Part shown: positions 1-10,100 of the stretch, piece after piece
How the letters are laid out: every line of letters starts with the position of its first letter
Numbering within the stretch: the first letter of the stretch is position 1
From: Sphingomonas canadensis
Lineage (GTDB): Bacteria; Pseudomonadota; Alphaproteobacteria; Sphingomonadales; Sphingomonadaceae
DNA length: 64,000 nucleotides
NCBI RefSeq assembly: GCF_026013525.1
Contig: NZ_JAPDRA010000007.1
Coordinates: 125,198 to 189,197 of the forward strand
Reading direction: 5' to 3'
Made by a program: the position numbers and the translations under genes
Notes under the pieces: generated by a model
What the model saw: only the letters and a program-made list of their open reading frames with translations
Database searches by the model: none
Told to the model about the DNA's origin: nothing

Positions 1-652
1 AGCGCAACGACGAGCGCACCAGGTCGGACAGTGTCGCGACCCCTTCCTTGGTTCGCATCGCCACCAGGTTGGGCGCGGTGCATTGCAGCTCGCGCGTGTC
101 CTCGATCAGAACGATGCGGTCGCTGGTGCCGGAGATCTCGGCGAGCAGGGCGTTGGTGAGCGTGGTCTTGCCGGTGCCGGTGCCGCCCGCGACCAGGATA
201 TTTTCGCGGCCGACGACGCTGGCGCGAAGCGACGCGCATTGCCCGGGTGAGATGATGCCGGTGGCCACATAGTCATCGAGGGTGAAGACCGCGACTGCGG
301 GCTTGCGGATGGCAAAGGCCGGCGCGGTTACCACCGGCGGGAGCAGGCCTTCGAAGCGTTCGCCGGTTTCTGGAAGTTCGGCCGAAACACGCGGGGAGCG
401 GCCATGGACCTCGCTGCCGACATGGTGTGCGACCAGCCGGATGATCCGCTCGCCATCGGCGGCCGAGACCATTTCTCCCGTGTCGGCGAGCCCGGTGCCG
501 AGGCGATCGACCCAGAGCCGCCCATCCGGATTGAGCATGACCTCGACGATTTCGGGGTCGTCGAGCCAGACGGCGATTGCAGTGCCAAGCGCCGTCCGCA
601 GCATGCGCGCACCTCGGCGCGAGGCTTCGGATCGGGATGGGGCTGCAGTCAC
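1..652 (-). CDS. trbB: Conjugative transfer ATPase TrbB (3' end outside window)
   Basis: TrbB is the VirB11-like hexameric traffic ATPase that powers the Trb type IV secretion/mating apparatus at the cytoplasmic face of the inner membrane. About 217 codons are visible. The N-terminal domain holds the family signature [18 protein letters not shown], followed by a Walker A loop [10 protein letters not shown] and the segment [11 protein letters not shown], all typical of TrbB. An in-frame stop lies upstream. I chose GTG at 652 because residues reading [16 protein letters not shown] precede the conserved MLRTALG; the ATG at 604 is the alternative. The rest of a trb operon would continue leftward beyond the window. 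No traG or CopG-like gene, the usual upstream neighbours, is seen; metal genes sit there instead. Confidence 0.9.
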   Translation of the reverse strand, partial: MTAAPSRSEASRRGARMLRTALGTAIAVWLDDPEIVEVMLNPDGRLWVDRLGTGLADTGEMVSAADGERIIRLVAHHVGSEVHGRSPRVSAELPETGERFEGLLPPVVTAPAFAIRKPAVAVFTLDDYVATGIISPGQCASLRASVVGRENILVAGGTGTGKTTLTNALLAEISGTSDRIVLIEDTRELQCTAPNLVAMRTKEGVATLSDLVRSSLR

Positions 653-866
653 TGTTGGGGACCCTGGCTTCGGGCCGGGGCGAGGTTGCTCCGGCGACAG
701 GGCTGACTAAGGAGTGAGGAAAATCGGCAGACGCAACAGCAACTTGCAGTCGTCGTGGTCTAGCGAAGGTTTAGAAACGCTCGGCGGCCCGCCATATCAA
801 TTTCTGCCGGGTCTCCGCGTCGTCGAGGGTGAGCAGCACAGCCTCCCGAATCACCAATAAAATTGC

Positions 867-897
867 TTGACCCTGTAGCGGGTCGAGGGTCGATAAC
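867..897 (+). promoter_or_regulatory. MerR-type promoter/operator of the FTR1 permease gene
   Basis: A -35 box TTGACC (867-872) and a -10-like GATAAC (892-897) are separated by 19 bp, the over-long spacer typical of MerR-activated promoters. The spacer carries an imperfect inverted repeat with half-sites ACCCTGTAG and GAGGGT. It lies 28 bp before the ATG of the FTR1 gene. The half-site layout matches the promoter at 3342-3372, so the MerR protein encoded at 2929-3330 is the likely regulator of both. The rest of 653-925 shows no gene. Confidence 0.75.
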
Positions 898-925
898 GCG
901 AAGCATTCTTAACTAGAGTATTCCC

Positions 926-2911
926 ATGGCCTTGACCGCGGCTGTCCCGACCCATCGCACCTACTCGACTGCAGCGCGTCGGGCTTGGCTTGCCTTCGTA
1001 ACCGTCCTCACGTTGCTCTGTGCGGGGCCGGTATGGGCGAAGGACGCGGACGTGCAGACCACTTGGCGGCTCCTCGACTATGTCGCCGTCGACTATGGCG
1101 GCGCGGTCAGCGGCGGGCGCGTCGTCAGCACGTCAGAATTTGCCGAGATGAACGAGTTCGCGGGCCAGATCGTCTCGCGGCTGGGACAGCTTCCGGACAA
1201 GCCGGCGAAGGCAGGCTTGATCCGCAGCGCAAACCAGCTGCGCGCTTCGGTTGCCGCGAAAGCCGAGCCATCCACCGTTGCATTGCAAGCGAGATCTCTC
1301 GCCGCGGCGCTGCTTGCCGCCTATCCGGTCCCCCTGGCACCGACATCGATGCCAAACCTCGACCGAGGCGCGGCGCTCTATGCTCAGAATTGCTCCTCCT
1401 GTCACGGCGCTGCCGGGGATGGCCACGGGCCGAACGCCGCCAAGCTGAATCCACCTCCAATCGCGTTCACGGACGGGACGCGGGCGCGCCAGCGCAGCCT
1501 GTTCGGCCTGTATCAGGTCATCACCCAGGGCCTCGACGGTACCGCGATGGTAAGCTTCGATTCTCTGCCGAGCGACGATCGCTGGGCCTTGGCATTCTAT
1601 GTCGGCGGCTTTGCCTTTCCCCAGCCGCAGGCCGCCCAGGGCGAATCGATATGGCGCGACGATGCGGCAATTCGTGCGCGCTATCCCAATCTTGCCGCCT
1701 TTATCGGCGCAACCCCGGCGTCGCTCGCCGCCGATCTCGGTCCGGGCAAGGGCGACGCGGTCACGGCTTATCTTCGCCGCCATCCCGAAGCGATCGCTGC
1801 GGCGCCGACAGGGTCGCTCAGCCTGACCCGCGAACGCCTCGCCGCGAGCCTCAAGGCCTATGCTGCCGGCGACCGGAAAGCGGCCTCCAACCTTGCGCTT
1901 TCCGCTTATCTCGACGGGTTCGAACCGGTCGAGCCGATCCTGCGCGCGCGCGACGCCGCCCTGATGGCGCGGATCGAAGGAGCGATGGGCGACCTGCGCG
2001 CGGCGATCAGCGCCGGCAGGCCGCTGGCCGAGGTCGAGGCGTCCAACAAGCAGCTCGCCATCCTGTTCGGCGAGGCCGAAGCTGCGCTCTCGCCGGATCG
2101 CGCCAGTGCCGCGTCGACCTTCTTCGGTGCGTTCGGCGTACTGCTTCGCGAAGGCCTCGAAGCCTTGCTCATCGTCGTCGCGATGATCGCATTCCTGCGC
2201 AAGACCGAGCGGTCCGAGATGGTCGGATTCGTCAATGGCGGCTGGATCGCCGCGTTGGCCGCGGGCGTCCTGACCTGGATCGCCGCGACCTACCTGATCT
2301 CCATCAGCGGCGCCTCGCGCGAGTTGACCGAAGGGTTCGGTTCGCTGTTCGCCGCGATCGTCCTGCTGACCGTCGGAATCTGGATGCACGCCAAGAGCAA
2401 TGCGGAGTCCTGGCAGCGATACATCAAGGAGAAGATGACGAACGCGCTTTCCCGCCGTTCGGGCTGGTTCCTGTTCATCCTCGCCTTCGTCGTCGTGTAC
2501 CGCGAGGTGTTCGAGACGATCCTCTTCTATGCGGCGCTTTGGGCCGAAGGGAATGGCGGCGCGCTACTCGCCGGCGCCGGTGCCGCGGTCGGGCTCCTTG
2601 CCCTGATCGCCTGGGCGATGCTGCGGTTCAGCACTCGCCTGCGGATCACAAAGTTCTTCGCCTGGAGCGCGATCCTGATCGCGGTCCTGACGGTAGTGCT
2701 TGCAGGCAAGGGCGTGGCGGGCCTGCAGGAAGCCGGGATCATCGGCGTCCAGCCTTGGGCCTGGGTCCCGCGCATCGAAGTCCTGGGGCTTTTTCCGACA
2801 ATGCAAACCGTGCTGGCACAGGCGATCGCTGTGGCGATTCTCGTCATCGGCTTTTGGTGGAACGGCCGTGGAAATGCGGAGGGCAGCGAGGCCAGGAAGG
2901 TTGCCGCTTAG
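926..2911 (+). CDS. Cytochrome c / FTR1-family metal permease (PbrT-like)
   Basis: Predicted inner-membrane ferrous/lead-type uptake permease with a periplasmic cytochrome c domain. Of 661 residues, the first ~38 form a signal/anchor segment ending near VWA. A class I heme site CSSCH is at residues 156-160. A helical linker follows, and the C-terminal ~260 residues hold the multi-spanning FTR1 domain with both REGLE-type motifs (R408 in REGLE; R526 in REVFE). Size and architecture match the PbrT Pb(II)/iron permease group. It has a dedicated MerR-type promoter and converges on the merR gene 17 bp downstream. In the family FTR1 moves Fe; a role in Pb/Cd handling is inferred from the CadR/PbrR-like regulator. 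Confidence 0.85.
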   Translation: MALTAAVPTHRTYSTAARRAWLAFVTVLTLLCAGPVWAKDADVQTTWRLLDYVAVDYGGAVSGGRVVSTSEFAEMNEFAGQIVSRLGQLPDKPAKAGLIRSANQLRASVAAKAEPSTVALQARSLAAALLAAYPVPLAPTSMPNLDRGAALYAQNCSSCHGAAGDGHGPNAAKLNPPPIAFTDGTRARQRSLFGLYQVITQGLDGTAMVSFDSLPSDDRWALAFYVGGFAFPQPQAAQGESIWRDDAAIRARYPNLAAFIGATPASLAADLGPGKGDAVTAYLRRHPEAIAAAPTGSLSLTRERLAASLKAYAAGDRKAASNLALSAYLDGFEPVEPILRARDAALMARIEGAMGDLRAAISAGRPLAEVEASNKQLAILFGEAEAALSPDRASAASTFFGAFGVLLREGLEALLIVVAMIAFLRKTERSEMVGFVNGGWIAALAAGVLTWIAATYLISISGASRELTEGFGSLFAAIVLLTVGIWMHAKSNAESWQRYIKEKMTNALSRRSGWFLFILAFVVVYREVFETILFYAALWAEGNGGALLAGAGAAVGLLALIAWAMLRFSTRLRITKFFAWSAILIAVLTVVLAGKGVAGLQEAGIIGVQPWAWVPRIEVLGLFPTMQTVLAQAIAVAILVIGFWWNGRGNAEGSEARKVAA

Positions 2912-2928
2912 CCGGAGCCAAGTGACGA

Positions 2929-3330
2929 TCAGTGGGTTGCGGTCGAGGGACCGAGCGCCTCGATGATGCGGCACTCGGAAATGGCGCCGTGGCCGCACTG
3001 GCTGATAATGCCGTCGAGTTCGCGCCGGAGCGATTGCAGGTCGGCGATCTTCCGGTCGATCTGCGACAGATGCTCGCGCGCGACGATATCGACCGCGCTG
3101 CACGGCTGGTCCCGGTCGTCCGCCAAGGTGAGCAAGGCGCGGACTTGGTCCAGCGTGAAGCCGAGGTCCCGCGCGCGCCGCACGAACGACAGGCGCGCCA
3201 GGTGAGGATGCGAATAGTCGCGATAATTGCCTTCGGTCCGCTCGGGCGCCGGCAGCAGGCCGATCTTCTCGTAGAACCGTATCGTCTCGACCTTGGTGCC
3301 CGTCGCGCGGGCGAGTTCACCGATTTTCAC
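2929..3330 (-). CDS. MerR-family Cd/Pb/Zn-type regulator (CadR/PbrR-like)
   Basis: Transcription activator of 133 residues with an N-terminal winged HTH (KIGELARATGTKVETIRFYE), a dimerisation helix and a metal-binding tail. Cysteines fall at 77, 112 and 120, close to the Cys pattern of CadR-type sensors; the Hg MerR and CueR patterns differ. The start is GTG at 3330, because an upstream extension of the reading frame would run through the divergent promoter of the CDF gene. It lies between two genes that both have TTGACC-19 bp promoters with matching half-sites, so it probably controls both and perhaps itself. The exact metal cannot be read from sequence. Confidence 0.88.
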   Translation of the reverse strand: MKIGELARATGTKVETIRFYEKIGLLPAPERTEGNYRDYSHPHLARLSFVRRARDLGFTLDQVRALLTLADDRDQPCSAVDIVAREHLSQIDRKIADLQSLRRELDGIISQCGHGAISECRIIEALGPSTATH

Positions 3331-3341
3331 GATTTCGCGCC

Positions 3342-3372
3342 TTGACCCTCTAGTGACTTCAAGGTCCATATG
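3342..3372 (+). promoter_or_regulatory. MerR-type promoter/operator of the CDF gene
   Basis: TTGACC (3342-3347) and CATATG (3367-3372) flank a 19-bp spacer with half-sites ACCCTCTAG and AAGGT. The first ATG of the downstream frame (3370) lies inside the -10 element, so it would be untranscribed or nearly so. This supports initiation of the CDF protein at 3406. The divergent merR start at 3330 is 12 bp away. Confidence 0.75.
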
Positions 3373-3405
3373 GGCCGCCGTACCGCTCCCGTCGAGGTGA
3401 ACGAC

Positions 3406-4056
3406 ATGGTTTGCAGCAGCTGCGCCTCCGAGGCGACCGACCCCCGAGCCGACAAGAGATGGCGGACGGTCCTGTGGATCGCGCTCGCCGTCAATCTGAC
3501 GATGTTCCTTGGAGAAATCGTCGCGGGCATCGCGTCGGGCTCGCGCGCGCTTCAGGCGGATGCGCTCGACTTTCTTGGCGACAGCGCGAATTACGCCATC
3601 AGCCTTGGCGTGGCCGGCATGGCGCTGCGCTGGCGCTCGCGCGCAGCGGTCGTGAAGGGCGCGACCATCTTCGCGTTCGGTGCCTATGTTCTGGTCACGT
3701 CGATCGTTGCCGCGCTGGGTGACGGCGTGCCGCGCGCGGAGACGATGGGGATCGTCGGCGCGATCGCCCTGGTGGCCAATGGCGGCGTGGCACTGATGCT
3801 GTATCGATACCGCTCGGGTGACGCGAACATGCGGTCGGTGTGGATTTGCTCGCGCAACGACGCGATCGGCAATCTCGCGGTCCTGGCAGCGGCAGTGGGC
3901 GTATTCGGCACCGGGTCGCAATGGCCCGATCTTGCAGTCGCAATGGTAATGGCAACTCTCGGGCTATGGGGCGGCGCACAGATCCTGCGTCAGGCAAGTA
4001 TAGAGCTACGTAATCCCGCAGATCATCAAGTAAAACCTCAAACAATCCCGACTTGA
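3406..4056 (+). CDS. CDF-family cation efflux protein, short form
   Basis: Inner-membrane cation/proton antiporter of the cation diffusion facilitator family, 216 residues, with about six hydrophobic segments and no long cytoplasmic C-terminal domain. Transmembrane site residues D55 and D59 (DFLGD) are present. In the second site motif (CSRND) C148 stands where His is usual, four residues before D152. Two cysteines at the N-terminus (CSSC) could also bind metal. The ATG at 3406 is preferred: GAGGTGA lies 5 nt upstream, while the ATG at 3370 overlaps the promoter -10. It probably exports the metal sensed by the MerR protein encoded next door. Confidence 0.82.
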   Translation: MVCSSCASEATDPRADKRWRTVLWIALAVNLTMFLGEIVAGIASGSRALQADALDFLGDSANYAISLGVAGMALRWRSRAAVVKGATIFAFGAYVLVTSIVAALGDGVPRAETMGIVGAIALVANGGVALMLYRYRSGDANMRSVWICSRNDAIGNLAVLAAAVGVFGTGSQWPDLAVAMVMATLGLWGGAQILRQASIELRNPADHQVKPQTIPT

Positions 4057-4190
4057 TCCTTGGTGATGAAATAACATGTTCCGCCTTGGCCCGAATCAAC
4101 TTTCGGATCGCAATAAAATGATTGTGACCAGCTAATATCGTGCCGAAAAGGTCTTCCGCACCCTCTCGCGTTCGGCTACAGCGCGGCCCA

Positions 4191-4535
4191 ATGCGCAAAC
4201 TGCTGGCCTCGATCGCAAGCCTGATGCTGGTCCTGACCCTGTGGTCGGGATTCCAGGCATCGACGGCCTATGCGGCGGAAACCGTTGGCTGCATTACGAT
4301 CGTCGATGGCGACGCCGCGGGCCATACCCCCGGCGACGCGGATGAGGTGCCCGGCGACAGCGACAAGGCAACGCCGCATCACCACAACGTCAATCACAGC
4401 CACGAACTGGGCGTTCCGGTTACCCAGCCGATCGCCATGCCGTTCGTGCGCACGATGATGAAGGCCGGCATTGCGCCGAGCGCGCCTCCGGTCGCCTTCA
4501 CGCCCAACCGCAACCTGCGGCCTCCGATCGCCTGA
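4191..4535 (+). CDS. Small His-rich periplasmic protein, CzcI-like
   Basis: 114 residues with a Sec signal peptide (cleavage near AYA-AE) and a short His-rich stretch (HHHNVNHSH). It lies 62 bp upstream of czcC in the same direction, the position taken by czcI in czc operons. CzcI-type proteins are small periplasmic accessory or regulatory factors; the exact role here is unknown. The ATG at 4191 is chosen because it starts directly at the signal peptide (MRKLLAS). Confidence 0.6.
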   Translation: MRKLLASIASLMLVLTLWSGFQASTAYAAETVGCITIVDGDAAGHTPGDADEVPGDSDKATPHHHNVNHSHELGVPVTQPIAMPFVRTMMKAGIAPSAPPVAFTPNRNLRPPIA

Positions 4536-4597
4536 CTTCGCCGTCCCCCTGCGCCTGATGCGCGGGGATTTTGCGAACGTCAGGGAGAATCCCAATT

Positions 4598-5860
4598 ATG
4601 TCTCGTCTCATCGCGGCGCTTCTCGCCGCGGCGTCCTGCGCAAGTGTTGCGCAGGCGCAGACCGCACCGCCCGTAGAGGCGCGTGAGGTCACCACACTCG
4701 ATCAAGCGCTCACGCTCGCGGGCGTGTCGTCCCCCAATGTCGAAGCCGCCGAAGCCGGTGTCAGCGCAGCCGAGCAAGGCCGCAATGTCGCACGTCTCCG
4801 CCCAAATCCGAGCGTCTCGGTCGAAGTGGAGAATGTCGCCGGAACCGGCCCCTATGGGGGCATCGGCGAGTCCGAAACGACGGTCGGCTTCTCCCTTCCG
4901 CTCGAACTGGGTGGCAAGCGCGGCGCCCGTGTCGGTGTCGCCAATGCCCGCATCGATCGGGCTCGTCTCGAAACAGCGGTCGTGTCGGCGGATCTGCGGC
5001 TGCGCGTCACGCAGCTCTATATCGTCGCGGTCGCCGCCGAGCGCCGCCTGACGGTCGCCCGTGAGCAGCTTCGTATCGCCGAAGAAGCGCTGCGGGTCGC
5101 TGCGGATCGGGTCATGGTCGGCGCGACCTCACCGATCGATGAGCAGCGCGCCCAAGTGCAACTCGTCAACGCGCGCACCGAGGTTGAGCGGGCTGAGCGC
5201 AATGTCGCGGTCACCCGGAGCAATCTGGAACGCCTGATCGGCCAGCCGATCACCGGCGACCTAGACCAGCCATGGTTCGACCGTACCGGCACCTTTGGAC
5301 CGACGGCGGCGATCAATATCGAAGGCACGCTCGCCTATGCGGTGGCGACATCGGACTATTCGATCGCCGACGCCAATGTCCGGCTAGCGCAGAGCCAACG
5401 CATGCCCGACCTGACGCTCAGCGCCGGCACCCGCCGCATCGAGAGCAGCAACAGTCAGGCGATGGTGTTCGGCGTCTCGGTGCCATTACCTTTCTTCAAC
5501 AGGGGAACGGCAAGCGTCGCACAGGCGAATGCCGAGCGCGGCCAGGCGGATGCGAGGCGGCGTGGCGTGCGCCTCGATGTCGATACGCAGATCGCCGACG
5601 CCATCGCCGACCGCGACAATGCAGCGGCTGCGGTTCGCGCTTCGGGCCCCGCGCTCGAAGCGGCGATCGAATCCGCCCGGATCGCCCGGGTTGGCTACGG
5701 TCAGGGCAAGTTCGACCAGCTGATCCTGATCGATGCCGAACGCACCCTCCTCCAGACACGCATCGCCCAGATCGATGCGCTCGCCGCCTATCATGATGCC
5801 GAAGCCCGCCTGGCGCGCCTGACGACGCCGGCTCCTTCGATTTCCGGAGACACGCAATGA
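4598..5860 (+). CDS. czcC: CzcC-type outer-membrane efflux factor
   Basis: TolC-family outer-membrane channel of a heavy-metal RND tripartite pump, 420 residues. A signal peptide ends at AQA. Two long periplasmic helical repeats follow, with the duplicated outer-membrane-factor pattern (ALTLAGVSSPNVEAAEAGV near the N-terminus and a second copy in the C-terminal half), and the conserved LPLELGGKRGAR segment. The ATG at 4598 has an AGGGAGA ribosome site 8 nt upstream. Its stop overlaps the start of czcB (ATGA), so the two are translationally coupled. Zn/Co/Cd specificity is inferred from the CzcA partner. Confidence 0.9.
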   Translation: MSRLIAALLAAASCASVAQAQTAPPVEAREVTTLDQALTLAGVSSPNVEAAEAGVSAAEQGRNVARLRPNPSVSVEVENVAGTGPYGGIGESETTVGFSLPLELGGKRGARVGVANARIDRARLETAVVSADLRLRVTQLYIVAVAAERRLTVAREQLRIAEEALRVAADRVMVGATSPIDEQRAQVQLVNARTEVERAERNVAVTRSNLERLIGQPITGDLDQPWFDRTGTFGPTAAINIEGTLAYAVATSDYSIADANVRLAQSQRMPDLTLSAGTRRIESSNSQAMVFGVSVPLPFFNRGTASVAQANAERGQADARRRGVRLDVDTQIADAIADRDNAAAAVRASGPALEAAIESARIARVGYGQGKFDQLILIDAERTLLQTRIAQIDALAAYHDAEARLARLTTPAPSISGDTQ

Positions 5861-7023
5861 ACTTCAATGACAAGCGCCTCCTCGGCGGCGTGAGCGCGGC
5901 CGTGCTCGTCGCCGCTGTCGGCGGCTTCTCGGTTGCCCGCCTGACGGCGCCGTCCGCGCCGGTTACCCAAGAGGCTCCCAAGGCCGAACCTGCCAAGGCG
6001 GAAGCGGCGCCCGACAGCGTCACCATGACCGCCGAGGCGATCAAGTCGGCAGGCATCGAGACCGAAACCGTCAACGCTGGTGGCCTCGGCGCCGAGGTCG
6101 TCGCACAGGGCACGGTCACTGCATCGCCAAACGGCGAAGCGGTGGTAACCGCCAGGGCGGGCGGCGCGGTCATCCGCGTCTTCAAGCGCCTCGGCGACAG
6201 CGTCCGTGCGGGCGAACCGCTCGCGATCGTCGAGAGCCGTGATGCGGCGCAGCTCGCTTCCGAGCGGACGGTTGCCAATGCCCGAGCCGAGCTGGCCCGC
6301 AAGAATCTCGAACGCGAGCGGTATCTGGTGCGGCAGCGCGTTTCGGCGCGGGTGGATCTCGAACGTGCCGAGGCGGACTATGCCGCGGCACAGGCCGAGG
6401 TGCGTCGCGCCCAGGTTTCCGCTGGCGCGGCCCGTGTCACCAGCGATGGTCGCGGCGTGATCGTCACGAGCCCGATCTCCGGCCGGGTCACGGTTGCCAC
6501 CGTGACGCTGGGTGCGTTCGTCCAGCCGGAGGCGGAACTGTTCCGTGTCGCCGATCCGCGATTGGTCCAGGTCGAAGCGTCCGTGGGCTCGGTCGATGCA
6601 GCCCGCATCGCACCGGGTGATAGTGCAGTCGTGGAAATGCCGAACGGTCGCACAGTCAACGCGCGCGTCCGCGCGGTGACCCCGACGCTGAACGGCGAGA
6701 CCCGCGCCGCGACTGCGGTGCTCGACGTCGATGGTGGGGAGCTTCAGCCCGGTCTCGCGGTCCGCGTCCGGCTGAAGCCGAGCCGCGGCGAAAGCTCGAC
6801 GGCGATCGTCGTGCCCGAGGAAGCCGTTCAATCGGTCGAGGGCCGCGACGTCGTGTTCGTTCGCACTGCCGCCGGCTTCAAGGCAGTTCCGGTATCGCTC
6901 GGCCGCCGCAGCGCGGGCCGGGTCGAGATCCTGAGCGGCCTGTCGAACGGCCAGACGATCGCGACGCGCCAGGCGTTCCTGCTCAAGGCGGAGCTCGGAA
7001 AGGGCGCCGGTGAAGAGGAATGA
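5857..7023 (+). CDS. czcB: CzcB-type periplasmic adaptor
   Basis: Membrane fusion protein of the RND pump, 388 residues. It has an N-terminal membrane anchor (~residues 8-27), a lipoyl/barrel-sandwich half, a short alpha-hairpin rich in Ala/Glu/Arg, the returning lipoyl half and beta-barrel domains. It links CzcA in the inner membrane with CzcC in the outer membrane. The start overlaps the czcC stop. A 139-bp gap follows before czcA with no supported gene in it. Confidence 0.9.
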   Translation: MNFNDKRLLGGVSAAVLVAAVGGFSVARLTAPSAPVTQEAPKAEPAKAEAAPDSVTMTAEAIKSAGIETETVNAGGLGAEVVAQGTVTASPNGEAVVTARAGGAVIRVFKRLGDSVRAGEPLAIVESRDAAQLASERTVANARAELARKNLERERYLVRQRVSARVDLERAEADYAAAQAEVRRAQVSAGAARVTSDGRGVIVTSPISGRVTVATVTLGAFVQPEAELFRVADPRLVQVEASVGSVDAARIAPGDSAVVEMPNGRTVNARVRAVTPTLNGETRAATAVLDVDGGELQPGLAVRVRLKPSRGESSTAIVVPEEAVQSVEGRDVVFVRTAAGFKAVPVSLGRRSAGRVEILSGLSNGQTIATRQAFLLKAELGKGAGEEE

Positions 7024-7162
7024 CACTGGCGACAGCGCCCCGAGCGACAGCAGCCGGGCATAGCGCCCGGCCGGCTGCCGGCCTCGACCACGCCGCTCCG
7101 TACATCATCGCGTCCTGCGTCGCCTGTGCCGACGCGGTCGACCCGCCATTGGGAACGAACCC

Positions 7163-10100
7163 ATGATCGCAAGTCTAATCGGACTATCCGTCCGCGCGCG
7201 CTGGGCAGTGCTTCTGCTCTTCCTAGCCGTCGCCGGCATCGGTGTCTGGCAGCTCACCAAGCTGCCGATCGACGCCGTCCCCGACATCACCAATCGACAA
7301 GTCCAGATCAATACCGTCGAACGCGGCCTCTCGCCGATCGAAATCGAGAAACGCGTCACCTTCCCCATCGAGACCGCACTGGCCGGCATTCCCGGCCTCG
7401 AGACGACCCGGTCGCTCTCACGCAACGGGTTCAGCCAGGTCACCGCGATCTTCACCGACCAGACCGACCTCTACTTCGCCCGCCAGCAGGTGAGCGAGCG
7501 CTTGACCCAGGCCCGGGATTCACTCCCGGATGGCGTGCAGCCGCAGATCGGGCCGGTCACCACCGGCCTTGGCGAAGTGCTGATGTATTCGGTCGACTTC
7601 GCCAATCCCGGCGGCAAGGGCGCGACCATCAAGGACGGCCAGCCCGGCTGGCAGCGCGATGGCAGCTTCCTCACCCCTGAGGGCGACAGGCTGGCCGATG
7701 ACGTTTCGCGCGCCGCGTACCTCAGGACCGTGCAGGACTGGATCATCCGACCCCAGCTGCGCACCGTGCAGGGCGTTGCCGGCATCGACTCGATCGGTGG
7801 CTACGCCAAGCAATATGTCGTTGAGCCCGATCCGGTGAAGCTGTCGAACTACGGCATCTCCTTCTCCGAGCTGGCCAAGGCCCTGGAAGCCGCGAACCTC
7901 GCGGTCGGCGCCAACTACTTCAACCGCGGCGGCGAGGCGTTCCTCGTCCGCGCCGACGCCCGTATCCGCGATCTCGACGAGATCACCGATGCCATCGTCG
8001 CGACGCGCGGTGGCATCCCCGTCGCCATCAAGGACGTCGCCAACGTCCGGATCGGTGGCGAACTCCGGACCGGCGCGGCCAGCATGAACGGCCATGAGGC
8101 GGTGATCGGCACCGCGCTGATGCTGATCGGCGAGAACAGCCGTACCGTTGCCGGCGCGGTCCGCGACCGTCTCGATAGCATCGCGAAATCGCTTCCGCCC
8201 GGCATCAAGGTCACGCCGGTTCTCGACCGCTCGAAGCTCGTCAACGCGACCGTCTCGACCGTCCAGCGCAACCTGGCCGAAGGCGCTATCCTCGTCGCTG
8301 CGGCCCTGTTCCTGCTCCTCGGCAACTGGCGCGCCGCGCTGATCGCCGTGCTCGTCATCCCCTTCTCCTTCCTGATGATGGCGATGGGCATGAACGCCTT
8401 CCGGGTCCCCGGAAACCTGATGAGCCTAGGCGCATTGGATTTCGGCCTAATCGTCGACGGCGCCGTCATCATCATCGAGAACTGTCTGTTCAGGCTGGCG
8501 CATCGACAGGAACATGAAGGCAGGTTGCTGACACTTCGGGAACGCCTCGAAGAGACGATGCGGGCCAGCCAGGAGATGATAAAGCCGACTGTGTTCGGTC
8601 AGGCCATCATCCTCCTCGCCTTCGCGCCTCTGCTGATGTTCACCGGGGTAGAGGGCAAGACCTTCTCGCCGATGGCCATCACCATCATGCTGGCGCTCGT
8701 TGCTGCCTTCATCCTCGCGCTCACGCTGGTCCCGGCGCTCGTCGCGCTGCTGATCCGCGGCAAGGTCGCCGAGAAGGAAGTCTGGCTGATCGCCAAGTCG
8801 AAGACGCGCTATATCCCACTCCTCGAGCGGGCCGTCGCCAAGCCCTGGCCGTTCATCGGCGCAGGGTTCGCGTTCTTCGCTGCATCGATCTTCGTGTTCG
8901 GCTTCCTCGGGCAGGAGTTCATTCCCCAGCTCGACGAGAAGAATGTGGCGCTGGCCTCGACGCGCGTTCCCTCGGTCGCCCTTGAACAATCGCTGATGAT
9001 GCAGCGGGGTGTCGAGCAGGCGGTATCGAGCCTGCCCGAAGTCGAGCTGATGTTCTCGAAGACGGGTACCGCCGAAGTCGCAACCGACCCGATGCCGCCC
9101 AACATTTCGGACGGCTTCGTCATCCTGAAGCCACAAGAGGAATGGCCCGCCGGCGTCAACACCAAGGCCGATGTCCTGGCCCGCATCGAGAAGGTATCGG
9201 GCGCCAAGCTCGGCCAGGTCTATGAAGTCAGCCAGCCGATCCAGCTGCGCTTCAACGAGCTGATCGCCGGTGTCCGCGGCGATGTCGCGATCAAGCTCTA
9301 TGGCGACGATCTCGACAAGATGGGCGCTACCGCGACACGGATCGTCGCTGCGCTCCAGACCATCCCGGGCGCGGCCGACGTGAAGGCCGAGCAGACGAGC
9401 GGCTCGCCGACGCTGGAGGTCAATTTCGACCGCGCGGCGATCGCCCGGTTCGGGCTCACCGTCGAGGAGGTCGCCGATACGGTCGCCGCCGCGATGGGCG
9501 GGCGCGAAGCGGGACTGGTGTTCGAGGGCGACCGGCGCTTCGAGATCACCGTCCGCGTGCCCGATACGACGCGCCAGAGCCTCGACGCGCTCGCCAACCT
9601 GCCGGTCCTGCTTCCCAACGAAGTGAGCGGCAAGCGCGAGTCCGTGCCGCTGTCGCGCGTGGCGCAGTTCCGGTTCAGCGAAGGGCTGAACCAGATCAGC
9701 CGCGAGAACGGGAAACGCCGCGTCGTCATCCAGGCCAATGTGCGTGGTCGCGACGTGGGTTCGTTCGTCGCCGAGGCCCAGGCCGCGGTCGACAAGGTGG
9801 CGCTTCCGGCGGGCTCCTATCTCGAATGGGGTGGGCAGTTCCAGAACCTGCAGGCGGCGTCGCAGCGCCTGTCGATCGTCGTGCCGCTCTGCTTCGCGGT
9901 GATCTTCGGCCTGCTCTACATGGCGCTTGGCGGACTCTCGCGGGCGGCCGCGGTGTTCCTCGCGGTGCCGTTAGGCCTCGCCGGTGGCGTGTTCACCCTC
10001 GCAATGACCGGGATCGCCTTCTCGGTATCCGCCGCGGTCGGGTTCATCTGCCTTGCGGGCGTCGCGGTGCTCAACGGTCTCGTCGTCATGACGGCGATCC

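Noticed and set aside
3370..3405. CDF start at 3370
   Set aside because: It overlaps the -10 element of the MerR-type promoter, so the transcript would begin after it.
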